The notes below the pieces were generated by a model, which was given only the letters and a program-made list of their open reading frames with translations, made no database searches and was not told the DNA's origin. A DNA stretch of 64,000 nt from Paenibacillus beijingensis (GTDB lineage Bacteria; Bacillota; Bacilli; Paenibacillales; Paenibacillaceae), in assembly GCF_000961095.1 (NCBI RefSeq), contig NZ_CP011058.1, forward strand, positions 4,491,501-4,555,500. Direction: 5' to 3'. Both the position numbers and the translations under genes were made by a program. This document shows, one piece after another, positions 1-8,217 of this stretch (positions within the stretch are counted from its first letter, which is position 1; each line of letters opens with the position of its first letter).

Positions 1-14
1 ACTATTTTGGTTTA

Positions 15-46
15 TGGTATACCAAATTAGAATTTTCTGATATGAT
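15..46 (+). promoter_or_regulatory. Promoter with palindromic operator for the aspartate dehydrogenase gene
   Basis: A perfect 10-bp palindrome TGGTATACCA lies at 15-24, and its outer bases extend the symmetry imperfectly (TTTGG at 6-10, CCAAA at 22-26). A -10-like TATGAT is at 41-46; the palindrome overlaps the expected -35 position. TGGT-N-ACCA palindromes are typical of GntR/FadR-type repressors, so repression by such a regulator is an inference. The regulator is not visible in the window. Confidence 0.5.
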
Positions 47-80
47 AGAAAAAAGATAAAGGCACAATAGAGGAGGACTT

Positions 81-887
81 ATGATCAACGTTGGCGTGAT
101 TGGTTATGGAACGATTGGCGAGGATGTGGCGGAAGCGCTGCGTGGCGGCCAGGCGGGCGACGCCGTACTTTCAGCGGTTCTCGTCCGGGATATTTCGAAG
201 TACCGGGACCGGGACGATCTTCGGTCCGTCATGACGGAGGATGCGGACGACTTCCTCTCCCGCGGGCTGGACATCGTGGTGGAATGCGCGGGTCATCATG
301 CCGTGTCCGCCTGGGGCGAGCGGGTGCTTCAGTCGGGGGCCGATCTGATCATCGTCAGCGTCGGGGCGTTTGCCGATGATGCGCTGCTTGCGCGTATATT
401 GGAGGCGGCAAAGGCGAGCGGACGCAAAGTGATCGTTCCTTCCGCCGCGATCGGAGGGTTAGACAGGATTGCAGCCGGCAGCATCGGACCGATCGACGAA
501 GTGACGCTCGTCACCCGGAAGCCGCCGAAGGCTTGGTACGGAACGCTGGTCGAACAGCAGGTCGATTTGGCGGCTTTAACCGAGCCTTACCTTGCTTTTG
601 AAGGCGTTGCGCGAGATGCGGCGAAGTTGTTTCCGGAAAGCGTCAACGTTTCGGCGGCTCTCAGCTTGGCCGGAGTGGGACTGGACGCCACGAAAGTCAA
701 GGTGTACGCGGATCCGACCGTTACGCGCAACACGCACGAGATCGAAGCGAAGGGACATTTCGGGCAGATCAAGCTGCAAATTCAAAACACGCCGTCGGCC
801 CGCAATCCGAAGACCGGCTACATCGTGGCGATGAGCGTCGTCAAAACGATCCGCGATTTAACGTCGCCCTTTGTCATCGGCGTGTAG
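81..887 (+). CDS. L-aspartate dehydrogenase-like protein (NadX family)
   Basis: The 268-residue product begins with a Rossmann nucleotide-binding motif (GVIGYGTIGEDVA, residues 5-17) and continues with the aspartate dehydrogenase domain, including VECAGH near residue 67 and PSAAIGG near 119-125. The family oxidises L-aspartate to iminoaspartate with NAD(P), feeding NAD synthesis, or degrades aspartate; some members act as related amino-acid dehydrogenases. The ATG follows AGAGGAGG at 69-76. No nadA or nadC is next to it, so a biosynthetic role is unproven. It stands alone, with SRAP convergent on the other strand 12 bp downstream. Confidence 0.8.
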   Translation: MINVGVIGYGTIGEDVAEALRGGQAGDAVLSAVLVRDISKYRDRDDLRSVMTEDADDFLSRGLDIVVECAGHHAVSAWGERVLQSGADLIIVSVGAFADDALLARILEAAKASGRKVIVPSAAIGGLDRIAAGSIGPIDEVTLVTRKPPKAWYGTLVEQQVDLAALTEPYLAFEGVARDAAKLFPESVNVSAALSLAGVGLDATKVKVYADPTVTRNTHEIEAKGHFGQIKLQIQNTPSARNPKTGYIVAMSVVKTIRDLTSPFVIGV

Positions 888-899
888 AGGGCCCGCGCT

Positions 900-1586
900 T
901 TAAGGCCGCGGCCCTTCGGTTAACGCTTCGATGCAGGCGGGAGAGTCGTTCCGCACGCTGCCGACCTCTTTGGAGACGGCGTAAGCCTCCATTTCCTCCG
1001 CCGGATAAGGAATAAGCAGCTGCCGGGTCGCTTCCGGACGCTGCACGCTCCGGTCGAGCCACAGCGCCTCGTCCTCCGGCCGCAAAATGACGGGCATCCG
1101 GTCGTGGATCGGTGCCATCAGCTCATTTGGCCTCGTCGTCAGGACGGTGCAGGTGGAAATTTTTTCGCCCGCGGGAGACAGCCATGTTTCGTACAGGCCG
1201 GCCATACTGAACACTGAGCGGCTGCGGAGCACGATCCGCATCGGCTGCTTGCCGTCTTCGCGCTTCTGCCATTCGTAGAACCCGTCGGCAGGAATGAGAC
1301 ACCGTTTGCGCCGGAGCGGAGCGGCAAAGGCCGCTTTGGCGGCTGCCGTCTCGGCGCGCGCATTCAGCATTTTCGAGCCGATCTTCGGATCGTCTACCCA
1401 CGGGGGAATGAGTCCCCATTTCAGCTCGCCAAGCCGGTTGCGGCTGCCGTCGCTAATGACGGCCAGCACCATCTGACCGGGGGCGATATTATACTGCGGC
1501 CGGTGATGCGGTATAATCGTGCCGTCGATCATATACCTCAGCATCAGTTCCTCCAGCGTTACGAGCAGCGTATAGCGTCCGCACAT
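900..1586 (-). CDS. SOS response-associated peptidase, SRAP/YedK/HMCES family
   Basis: I chose the start that puts Cys at position 2 (MCGRYT), because in this family the initiator Met is removed and Cys2 forms a thiazolidine crosslink to abasic sites in single-stranded DNA. The start has GGAGTG upstream and gives 228 residues, the usual family length. Other conserved parts are visible: NARAET (substrate-pocket Asn), GFYEWQKR (Glu) and HDRMPVIL (catalytic His). The protein shields abasic sites during replication. A LexA-like box lies about 185 bp upstream at 1771-1784 but is better placed for the divergent transposase promoter. Confidence 0.9.
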   Translation of the reverse strand: MCGRYTLLVTLEELMLRYMIDGTIIPHHRPQYNIAPGQMVLAVISDGSRNRLGELKWGLIPPWVDDPKIGSKMLNARAETAAAKAAFAAPLRRKRCLIPADGFYEWQKREDGKQPMRIVLRSRSVFSMAGLYETWLSPAGEKISTCTVLTTRPNELMAPIHDRMPVILRPEDEALWLDRSVQRPEATRQLLIPYPAEEMEAYAVSKEVGSVRNDSPACIEALTEGPRP

Positions 1587-1760
1587 AAGAGGTTCACTCC
1601 TTTTCTGACTGATTCGGCCATCCTTTGTCCTTACTCTGTTCTCCTCGCACACGTCTTTTTCCTTTATCATAAGTAACGGAGAAGACCCCAAGCTCTAAGC
1701 GAAGCGTAGGTGGCGGGATGAATCCGCTTCAGGTGTGGTCCGACATTGGCTGACCCACCC

Positions 1761-1789
1761 GCGACAAATACGAACATATGTTCTATTAT
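1761..1789 (+). promoter_or_regulatory. Putative LexA-controlled promoter in front of tnpB
   Basis: CGAACATATGTTCT at 1771-1784 agrees with the Gram-positive SOS box CGAACRNRYGTTYC except at the last base. It sits between a -35-like GCGACA (1761-1766) and a -10 TATTAT (1784-1789) with a 17-bp spacer, so a bound repressor would block polymerase. Because the box is palindromic it could also affect the divergent SRAP gene. That LexA binds here is inference. Confidence 0.5.
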
Positions 1790-1823
1790 AGGGGTGACTA
1801 CCCGTGAAAGGTGGTGACTCTTC

Positions 1824-2789
1824 TTGCACAAAGCGTTCCGGTTTCGGATTTATCCCGATCGAGAACAACAAACGCTCATCAATCAAACTCTCGGATGCTC
1901 CCGGTTCGTCTATAACCGTTTTCTCTCCCTTCGTACCCAAGTGTATCAGAACGAGCGGAAAACATTAACTTTCACCGCTTGTTCCCGGAAACTTACGTTG
2001 CTGAAATGCGAATCGCGATTCGAGTGGTTGCGGGAAGTGGATGCCACCGCCCTTCAAAGCGCGCTAAAGTCACTCGAAGATGCATTTAAGCGCTTTTTCA
2101 CCAAACAGAACGATTACCCGCAGTTCAAGCGAAAGTATGCGTTCGGGCAGAGTTATACAACCAAGAACAACAACGACGCCATTCGCGTGGAAGGAGACCG
2201 GATTCGACTGCCAAAGCTCGGTTTCGTGCGATTTGCAAAGACCCGCGAGATCGAAGGCCGCATCTTATCCGCCACCGTTCGCCGGAACTAAGGGCGGCAA
2301 GTACTTTGTTTCGGTTTTATGCGAAATGCTCTACTGTCCCTATGTGCGGGTGGACAAGACGAAAAGCGTCGGCATCGATCTGGGCCTGAAGCACTTTGCC
2401 GTCCTTTCCACGGGTGAAACCATCGACAATCCGAAGTATCTATACTCGCGAAGTCGATTTCGGACGCGGCGTGGTCCGTATTCGTTGAAATGATCGAATA
2501 CAAAGCCGCGTGGCATGGCCGGAACGTCGTTACGATTAACAAAAGATTCCCTTCAAGCCAGTTATGCTCAGCATGCGGTGAGCAAAACCCGGATGTAAAA
2601 GTTTTAAAGTTGCGCAAATGGATGTGTCCCATGTGCGGCGCTGAGCATGACCGTGACCATAATGCGGCGATCAACATCGAACGGGAAGGATTTCGTATGT
2701 GGAAAGCTTTTTCGTACTCGGCCGGCGATGTTTCCTCCGTGTCTGGGAGCGCCGGTTCGGCATTTCAAGCGCTGCGAAAAAAGGATTAG
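1824..2789 (+). pseudogene. tnpB (IS605 OrfB family RNA-guided nuclease), frameshifted and internally deleted
   Basis: Translation from a TTG at 1824 (GGTGGTGA upstream) gives the TnpB N-terminus (HKAFRFRIYPDREQQ) but hits a stop at 2289-2291. The RuvC-I motif GIDLGLKHFAV continues in another frame (about 2330-2440). The C-terminal part then returns to the first frame: AKSISDAAW, the zinc ribbon CSACGEQ...CPMCGAE, and RuvC-III HDRDHNAAINI. Only about 26 codons separate RuvC-I from AKSISDAAW, where intact proteins have roughly 100, so the RuvC-II Glu region is deleted. The protein cannot be an active nuclease. Confidence 0.9.
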
Positions 2790-2984
2790 GAAGCTGCGGA
2801 GCCGACTATAATGATGCTAAGAGCATCAACAAAAAGTCATTCAAGCATCAAACGGCTGTCGCTGTCTTAATCGCGATCAAAAGGTTTCGCGGTAAATATA
2901 GAAGAAACGGTGGAGCGTTATACTTTCTACTATTTTGAAAAAGCGGCGTTTGGCGGCTCGGCAGAAGGGACGGGAGCGGGGAAA

Positions 2985-4556
2985 ATGATACGACGGTTCG
3001 GCCAAAAACAAAAGAAGCGCGTGTGGTGGACCGGGCTGTTCCGCATTCCTGCCGCCATCGCCGCATACGTGGTCGGGAGGTGGCGCAGCCGCACCGCTTC
3101 GCAGGAGCTTGCTTCCGAAGCGGCCCGGCTGCGGCTGACCGCGCCGGCGGTTTCGGAGCTGAAAGCCGGGTGGCTCAAGCTGGAGGCGCTTGTGTTGCCG
3201 GGAGCGGGCGGACAGAGCCCGGCAGCCATGAAAGCTGCCGGAGGAAGCGCCGCGCCCCTCCCGGGCGGCAAGGGCAAACCGCCGGCGAAATCCGGCGCTT
3301 TCGCGAAGCCGCTTCAACCGGCGGACGCGGAGGCGGCGCTTTCGCCGGGAACGGCGCCGTCTCCCGCCGGCGGGGGCGGCTGGCCTGCCGGAGCCGCTCT
3401 CGGCGGCGCCGTGCCGCAGCATCCTTGGGCGGCGCCGGGCATAGCGGATGCGCCCGCAGGCGCCGGCTGGGGCGCCGCAGAGCTCGCGCTCATCGAGCGG
3501 ATTCGCGGGGAGATCGTGCGCCATAACCGCAATAACGTGACGCGTACGGAAGCATACCGGGAGCTGTATGCGCGCCGTCCGGAGCTGCACTGGGCGCTGC
3601 TGGCGCATATGGTGTCCCGAAACAGCGGCTGGAACATGACCGATCTGCAGGGCGAGTGGCTGCCGCGGCTGCTTGACAACGGGAAGCGCAAAGCGGTATT
3701 CGGCATGCTGGAGCGTGCCAATGCGCTTATTTTTCAAGACGCTTATCCGCAGCTGCTGCTTTATGAGGCCGGCCTGAAAGCGGAGAGGAGCTTGTTCCAT
3801 CTGCTGCCGGCATTCGGCGTCTCGGCGTTCATGCGTCCCGTATGGGAGCAGTTTGCGCGGACGGGGGACGCAGTGCCGCTTACCGTGGCGCTCATTGTGA
3901 ACGAGCAGCATTACATTGAGCATCGTATTATCGGTGATTCCTACTACCGGAAAAAAGTGCTTGGCACGCTGTTTTTCGGCGTGCAGGCGCTGCTGCAGCT
4001 GAACCAGGTCGTGTTTCCTTACGGCAAAGAAGAGGATGGCAGGACGCAGCTTGCCGGACTTGTGATGGAAAATTTCTCGAATTTGCGCGAACGGATTGAG
4101 TTCGGCAAGCGGCTGTACGCGCTGCTGTTCGGCGTGCCCGGCGTTTCTGCCGGGGTGCTGCGATTTGTCCGCAGCGTGCGTCATACCGGCTCGCGGGCGG
4201 ACTATGCGCCCGAGCTGTTCGAGCCGGTGCGCAGCGGACTGCCGGGCAAGACATACAGCGGCCGGATCGAGGCCGGCAGATTGAAGGCGGGCGCGCAGCG
4301 GCTGTACAGCCCGCCGCTTGAATCGGCTTGGCCCGACCGCCCTGTAGATCCCCCGGAGCCGGGGGACTGGTTCGGCACCGCCGCCGAGGTGCTTCCTTAT
4401 TTCCGCGCGCTGCCGCTGCCGGAATCGTTCGAAATGACGAATGAATACGGCTTTGCCTTGAGCAAAATCGAGATGGCGGTCATGGCTGTGCAGCAGCTTG
4501 GAGCGGGGGCGGGGGGCGCGCCGGTCGGCGCTGGAGCCCGTCCGAGCTTCGATTAG
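2985..4556 (+). CDS. DUF2515 family protein (YppC-like)
   Basis: A 523-residue product from ATG 2985, preceded by GGGAGCGGGG; an in-frame GTG at 2910 lacks a comparable site. The N-terminal third is basic, then Ala/Gly/Pro-rich and of low complexity (about residues 75-165). The conserved DUF2515 region follows, with RIRGEIVRHNRNNVTRTEAY, HWALLAHMVSRNSGWNMTDL and LERANALIFQDAYPQLLLYE as recognisable blocks. The family is found in Bacillus and Paenibacillus; its function is unknown to me. It stands alone and is followed by a bidirectional terminator. Confidence 0.8.
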   Translation: MIRRFGQKQKKRVWWTGLFRIPAAIAAYVVGRWRSRTASQELASEAARLRLTAPAVSELKAGWLKLEALVLPGAGGQSPAAMKAAGGSAAPLPGGKGKPPAKSGAFAKPLQPADAEAALSPGTAPSPAGGGGWPAGAALGGAVPQHPWAAPGIADAPAGAGWGAAELALIERIRGEIVRHNRNNVTRTEAYRELYARRPELHWALLAHMVSRNSGWNMTDLQGEWLPRLLDNGKRKAVFGMLERANALIFQDAYPQLLLYEAGLKAERSLFHLLPAFGVSAFMRPVWEQFARTGDAVPLTVALIVNEQHYIEHRIIGDSYYRKKVLGTLFFGVQALLQLNQVVFPYGKEEDGRTQLAGLVMENFSNLRERIEFGKRLYALLFGVPGVSAGVLRFVRSVRHTGSRADYAPELFEPVRSGLPGKTYSGRIEAGRLKAGAQRLYSPPLESAWPDRPVDPPEPGDWFGTAAEVLPYFRALPLPESFEMTNEYGFALSKIEMAVMAVQQLGAGAGGAPVGAGARPSFD

Positions 4557-4592
4557 CAGTCCGTCGAATGATGGCACAGACAGCACAAAAAA

Positions 4593-4628
4593 AGCCAGCC
4601 GCTCCGAGAAGGAACGGCTGGCTTTTTG
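4593..4628. terminator. Bidirectional rho-independent terminator
   Basis: Stem AGCCAGCCGCTCC (4593-4605), loop GAGAA, and return arm 4611-4623 with one mismatch. It is flanked by an A-run on the left and a T-run on the right, so it can serve both the DUF2515 gene and the convergent thioesterase. Confidence 0.85.
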
Positions 4629-4669
4629 CTTGCATTTATGATCGGTTACGTGCATTCATTACTCCGCGC

Positions 4670-5404
4670 TTACCACTCGGTGCCCCAGGCACTTGCATAA
4701 GCTTCCAGCGTCTGCGGGGACGCGCCGCCCGCTTCATATTTTTGGCCGCTGGAAACGGGCGCCGGTTTCAGTTCGGCCTTGGTCATCGGCCGCCGTTCCG
4801 CCGGGACATGCACGTTGCTCTCGGAAATAAGCTTCGGTTCGCTGCGTTTCGCATCCAGCATCACTTTCGTTTTGCTCATGCTGAAATCCGGGCCCAGAAA
4901 ATCGGCGAACAGCTTGCTTTCCTGTCTTCTGATTCTTCTTGCTTCTTTCCGTTCCGCAGCCGTTTCAAACAAACGCTGTTCCTCGACCGTTTCCGGAATG
5001 ACGGCCGCTACCTCTGTCGGTCTGCCGTCATCGCCCAGCGCGACGAAGGTCAGGAACGAGGTGGCGCATACTTTCCGTTCGCCGGTCAGCAGATCTTCGG
5101 TAACAACCCGGACGAAGATTTCCATCGACGTCTTGTGCGCCCAAGTAACGAAGGCGGACAAGCAGACGGCATCGCCTTTTTTGACCGGATGCAGAAAATC
5201 GACGGAGTCGGTGGATGCGGTAACGACGGGACGGCGGGCATGGCGCGTAGCGGCAATCGTCGCGACATCGTCAATGTAGGCCATCAGCTTGCCGCCGAAA
5301 ATCGTACCGTGGTGGTTCGTATCGGGCGGCAGTACAATAGAAGCTTTAATGGTATATGAGGAGCTTGCCGGCTTGGCAAGCAAAGTTTCCATTTGTTCGA
5401 TCAT
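4670..5404 (-). CDS. Acyl-CoA thioesterase, hot-dog fold (YkhA/BFIT type)
   Basis: Starting at MIEQMET (AGAGGG upstream), the 244-residue protein contains the hot-dog core with NHHGTIFGGKLMAYIDDVA (residues about 31-49), where the conserved Asn/His and Asp lie, and DSVDFLHPVKKGD. Such enzymes hydrolyse acyl-CoA to free acid and CoA in the cytoplasm. After about residue 145 comes a charged C-terminal extension of roughly 100 residues that is not part of the catalytic fold. It is transcribed divergently from the LysR gene. Confidence 0.85.
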   Translation of the reverse strand: MIEQMETLLAKPASSSYTIKASIVLPPDTNHHGTIFGGKLMAYIDDVATIAATRHARRPVVTASTDSVDFLHPVKKGDAVCLSAFVTWAHKTSMEIFVRVVTEDLLTGERKVCATSFLTFVALGDDGRPTEVAAVIPETVEEQRLFETAAERKEARRIRRQESKLFADFLGPDFSMSKTKVMLDAKRSEPKLISESNVHVPAERRPMTKAELKPAPVSSGQKYEAGGASPQTLEAYASAWGTEW

Positions 5405-5534
5405 GAGATTACCCTCTTTCTGTAGATGGCTCTCATTGTACATGAGGTTGAAATATAGGTAAAATACATATATCGAATAGTTTTCATTCTTTTTCTCTAT
5501 ACATGCCATCTTGCAGAAGCAGGTGAAACGAATC

Positions 5535-6425
5535 ATGGATATCCGCCAATTAACGTATTTTATTGAGGTCGCGAAGCACCGCAGCTTCACCAAAGCGGCT
5601 CAGCACCTTCATATTACCCAGCCCACGCTTTCCAAAATGGTCCGGATGCTTGAGGATGAGCTGGGCGTTACGTTGTTTGACCGCTCCTCGAAGCAGATTG
5701 AACTGACCGATGCGGGGGAAACGATTCTGCGGTCCTCGCAGCAAATTTTAAAATCGCTTGACAATATGACGGCGGAGCTCGACGATGTCGTCCAGCTGAA
5801 GAAAGGGACGCTGCGCCTTGGAATACCGCCGATGATCGGCGGACATGTTTTTCCTTCCATTATTGAAAGGTTCCACAGCAAATACCCTCAAATCCGCCTG
5901 CAGCTGGTGGAGCACGGAGGCAAGCTGATCGAGGCCGGCGTCGACAACGGGGAGCTGGATGTCGGACTTGTCATTCTTCCGATTGTCGACGAGGAGAAGT
6001 TCCATCTTCTGCCGTGCATCGAAGAGCAACTCCACCTTGTCGTGCATCCCGGGCACTGGGCGTCGTCCTATAGAAGCATCGAGCTGCGGGAGCTGGAGCA
6101 CGAGTCCTTTATTATGTTCAAGGATGAATTTACGCTGCACCATCTGATTCAGGAGCAATGCAGACAAGCCGGCTTTGAGCCGGACGTCGTGTTTGAAAGC
6201 TCGCAGTGGGATTTCATGATCCAGCTGGTTGCGGCCAAATTCGGCATTGCGCTGCTGCCCGGCGGGGTGTGCCGCGGTCTTGATCCGGCTAAATTCCGCA
6301 TCGTTCCGTTGATTCAGCCGACCGTCTTATGGCGCTTGTACATGATTTGGAAAAAGGACAAGTATCTCTCCTTTGCGGCGCGGGAGTGGATTTCCATGAT
6401 GCAGTCCGCCTGGCAAAAACGGTAG
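5535..6425 (+). CDS. LysR-type transcriptional regulator (CidR/YwbI-like)
   Basis: The 296-residue protein starts at MDIRQLTYF, the usual LysR beginning, with AGGTGA upstream; an in-frame TTG at 5511 is less likely. The winged helix-turn-helix covers residues 1-60 (SFTKAAQHLHITQPTLSKMVRMLE as the recognition region), followed by the two-lobed effector domain. The LGIPPMIGGHVFP segment and overall style resemble Bacillus CidR, which senses acetate/pyruvate overflow, but its usual cidAB targets are not here. Its target could be the divergent thioesterase 130 bp away. Confidence 0.85.
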   Translation: MDIRQLTYFIEVAKHRSFTKAAQHLHITQPTLSKMVRMLEDELGVTLFDRSSKQIELTDAGETILRSSQQILKSLDNMTAELDDVVQLKKGTLRLGIPPMIGGHVFPSIIERFHSKYPQIRLQLVEHGGKLIEAGVDNGELDVGLVILPIVDEEKFHLLPCIEEQLHLVVHPGHWASSYRSIELRELEHESFIMFKDEFTLHHLIQEQCRQAGFEPDVVFESSQWDFMIQLVAAKFGIALLPGGVCRGLDPAKFRIVPLIQPTVLWRLYMIWKKDKYLSFAAREWISMMQSAWQKR

Positions 6426-6435
6426 ATCCGTGTGT

Positions 6436-6469
6436 CCTCCAGTTGCATCCAGCAATTGGAGGATTTTTT
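6436..6469 (+). terminator. Rho-independent terminator after the LysR gene
   Basis: Arms CCTCCAGTTG (6436-6445) and CAATTGGAGG (6453-6462) form a stem with one G-T pair, followed by ATTTTTTC. Confidence 0.8.
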
Positions 6470-6472
6470 CTC

Positions 6473-6523
6473 TTGCATAACAAACATATGTTCGGTATAT
6501 AATACTATAAGAACAAATATTCG
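6473..6523 (+). promoter_or_regulatory. SOS-type promoter with two LexA-like boxes
   Basis: CAAACATATGTTCG at 6481-6494 differs from the SOS box consensus CGAACRNRYGTTYC at two positions. It lies just before a -10 TATAAT at 6498-6503, with TTGCAT at 6473-6478 as a possible -35 (19-bp spacer). A weaker second copy, GAACAAATATTCG, is at 6511-6523. Placement in front of a Y-family polymerase cassette supports DNA-damage control through LexA. Confidence 0.7.
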
Positions 6524-6543
6524 CATTTTATGAAGAGGGTTCA

Positions 6544-6600
6544 ATGGAGCGCGTCATATTATGCTTGCCGACTGCCAGTCTTTTTATGCTTCCGCCTGTT
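6544..6600 (+). pseudogene. Remnant of the 5' end of a Y-family polymerase gene
   Basis: After GAAGAGGG, the ATG at 6544 opens MERVI. Two bases out of frame, from 6561, the DNA reads MLADCQSFYASA, which matches the start of the intact polymerase downstream (FLIDGQSFYASV). Removing two T's would restore MERVIMLADCQSFYAS. After about 6600 nothing polymerase-like remains. This is a frameshifted, truncated relic of an earlier copy directly behind the SOS promoter. Confidence 0.65.
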
Positions 6601-6710
6601 CCTTATGCCGGAGGCAGGGCGATGGCCGGCTGGATCCGGTCCCGAATGTTGATCCGTCTTGTCTAAGAACATTACGTGTACTCAAATAGCAAACGAGCGG
6701 AGGGGGCATT

Positions 6711-6914
6711 ATGATCGCAAACGTGAATAAATACATCGGCAGGACGATTGAGATCATTTATCAGGATGGGCGGGATCAAATTACACAACGCCGCATTCAT
6801 GTCTACGCTGCGAATCATCGTTACGTTAAGGCGAAATGTCTGACCTCGTGCTCCCCTCGTTTGTTTCTGCGAACCCGTATTTTAGCGATAAAGCCGGTCA
6901 AAGATTATGCCTGA
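6711..6914 (+). CDS. Small WYL-like protein of the SOS polymerase cassette
   Basis: A 67-residue protein from ATG 6711, preceded by CGGAGGGGGC. The pattern (IEIIYQDGRDQITQRRI, then YVKAKCLTSCSPRLFLRTRILAIKPV) resembles the ligand-binding WYL fold found at the end of many transcription regulators, here without a DNA-binding part. It is followed after 49 bp by the polymerase. It may sense or bind nucleic acid and modulate the cassette, but that is speculation. The WYL assignment is by eye only. Confidence 0.6.
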   Translation: MIANVNKYIGRTIEIIYQDGRDQITQRRIHVYAANHRYVKAKCLTSCSPRLFLRTRILAIKPVKDYA

Positions 6915-6963
6915 AAAAACGCGTATTCCAATATTACTAGGTATTTTAGTGGAGGGTTAGCCG

Positions 6964-8217
6964 ATGTCGAGACACATTTTTCTAATCGATGGCCAGTCCT
7001 TTTATGCATCGGTGGAGAAGGCGGCTCATCCGGAGTATCGCGATAAGCCGGTTGCTGTGGGAGACCCTGCAAGGCTGAACGGTATTGTACTGGCCGCATG
7101 TCCGATCGCTAAATCCCGCGGCGTCACGACAGCGGAACGAGTCGGAGAGGCGATGGCCAAATGTCCGGAACTGATTGTTATCCGGCCTAGAATGCAAACC
7201 TATATTCAAATGTCGCTGTTCATCACCCAAATTTTTGAATCGTACACGGATCTCGTGGAGCCTTACAGTGTTGACGAGCAGTTTTTGGATGTTACGGGTT
7301 CGCTGACTTATTTCGGATCTCCTTATGAAATGGCCAAGGAGATTCAACATCATGTCCTGCTATCAACGGGCATCTGGTCGAGGGTTGGCATCGGCCCGAC
7401 GAAGATTCTTGCCAAAATGGCGACGGACAACTATGCCAAAAAGATGCCGGAAGGAGTATTTGAGCTTTCATTCGAGAAGCTGGAGTCCACGTTGTGGAAA
7501 CTTCCTGTGCACCATATGTTCATGGTGGCATCCGCGATGACCCGCCATTTTACCCGGATGGGTCTGGCTTGCATCGGTGATATCGCACGTATGGAATTCG
7601 GTGAGTTCAAGCGGCGGATGCGGCGCGAAATGGGGAAGCAAAGCGATATCCAGGCAGGATATTATTGGCAGACTGCGCGGGGCATCGATCCAAGTCCCGT
7701 TGTATCCGGAATACGCCATCAGCTAAAATCCGTCAGCCATGGCAAGGCTCTTCGCTGGCGTCTGTACCGAGTGCTTAAAGACATTGAAGTCGTTCTGCTC
7801 GAGCTGGTCGTCGAGGTGTGCCAACGGGCCAGACGGTACAATTATATGGGTTCGGTTGTTTCGGTTTCCGCTGCGGAAACCGATGGCGAACGCTCGTCGT
7901 GGTTTAGCCGGCAAACAACGATGCCGCAGCCGACTTCTCTGACCCATGAAGTGGCTGCCGCTGCGCATAAGTTATTTATCGAGCATTGGAATGGATTGCC
8001 TCTCAGTAATCTATGCGTCTCCTTATCTGGGCTGACCGATGACAGCGTTATTCAGCTCACCCTGTTTGATGACCGGTCCCTCGCTTATCGGAAAGAGCGC
8101 GTAATCGATCGAATCAAGGACCGGTACGGGAGCGACGCCATCATACGCGCTTCTTCTCTGCTGGAAGCCGGCGTCGCACGGGAAAGAGCCGCGCAAATTG
8201 GGGGGCACTATAAATGA
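6964..8217 (+). CDS. Y-family translesion DNA polymerase (UvrX/YqjW type)
   Basis: The 417-residue protein has the Y-family palm: catalytic Asp9 in FLIDGQSFYAS, the steric-gate region at Phe/Tyr 12-13, and the acidic pair Asp104-Glu105 in YSVDEQFLD. VGIGPTKILAKMATDNYAKK (about 137-156) is the conserved finger/palm segment. The thumb and little-finger domains follow, ending in a family-typical C-terminus (ARERAAQIGGHYK). It copies past DNA lesions with low fidelity in the SOS response. GTGGAGGG lies upstream. Its stop overlaps the start of the next gene (ATGA), showing translational coupling. Confidence 0.93.
   Translation: MSRHIFLIDGQSFYASVEKAAHPEYRDKPVAVGDPARLNGIVLAACPIAKSRGVTTAERVGEAMAKCPELIVIRPRMQTYIQMSLFITQIFESYTDLVEPYSVDEQFLDVTGSLTYFGSPYEMAKEIQHHVLLSTGIWSRVGIGPTKILAKMATDNYAKKMPEGVFELSFEKLESTLWKLPVHHMFMVASAMTRHFTRMGLACIGDIARMEFGEFKRRMRREMGKQSDIQAGYYWQTARGIDPSPVVSGIRHQLKSVSHGKALRWRLYRVLKDIEVVLLELVVEVCQRARRYNYMGSVVSVSAAETDGERSSWFSRQTTMPQPTSLTHEVAAAAHKLFIEHWNGLPLSNLCVSLSGLTDDSVIQLTLFDDRSLAYRKERVIDRIKDRYGSDAIIRASSLLEAGVARERAAQIGGHYK

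Larger units (their letters stand above)
1690..2831 (+). mobile_element. Degenerate IS605/IS1341-like element carrying a tnpB relic
   Basis: The element is recognised by the tnpB pseudogene at 1824-2789. The left flank at about 1690-1760 (GTAGGTGGCGGGATGAAT and following) looks like the subterminal sequence I associate with this transposon type. Downstream of tnpB, a small hairpin GATGCT-AAGA-GCATC at 2813-2827 resembles the right-end structure where the guide (omega) RNA of such elements ends. Sequence after about 2831 no longer looks like an element end, so the right end may be lost. No tnpA is present. The boundaries are estimates. Confidence 0.6.

Noticed and set aside
1590..1790. SRAP gene as direct LexA target through the box at 1771
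   Set aside because: The box is about 185 bp from the SRAP start and sits exactly between -35 and -10 of the opposite promoter; TATGAT closer to SRAP (1671-1666, minus) suggests its own promoter. Not excluded, but not supported.
2910..2984. Extended N-terminus of the DUF2515 protein from GTG 2910
   Set aside because: No ribosome site before the GTG, while ATG 2985 has GGGAGCGGGG at good distance.
2877..4655. 592-residue open frame on the minus strand opposite the DUF2515 gene
   Set aside because: Composition is Arg/Ala/Pro-rich with no domain pattern or ribosome site; it mirrors the GC-rich codon use of the real gene.
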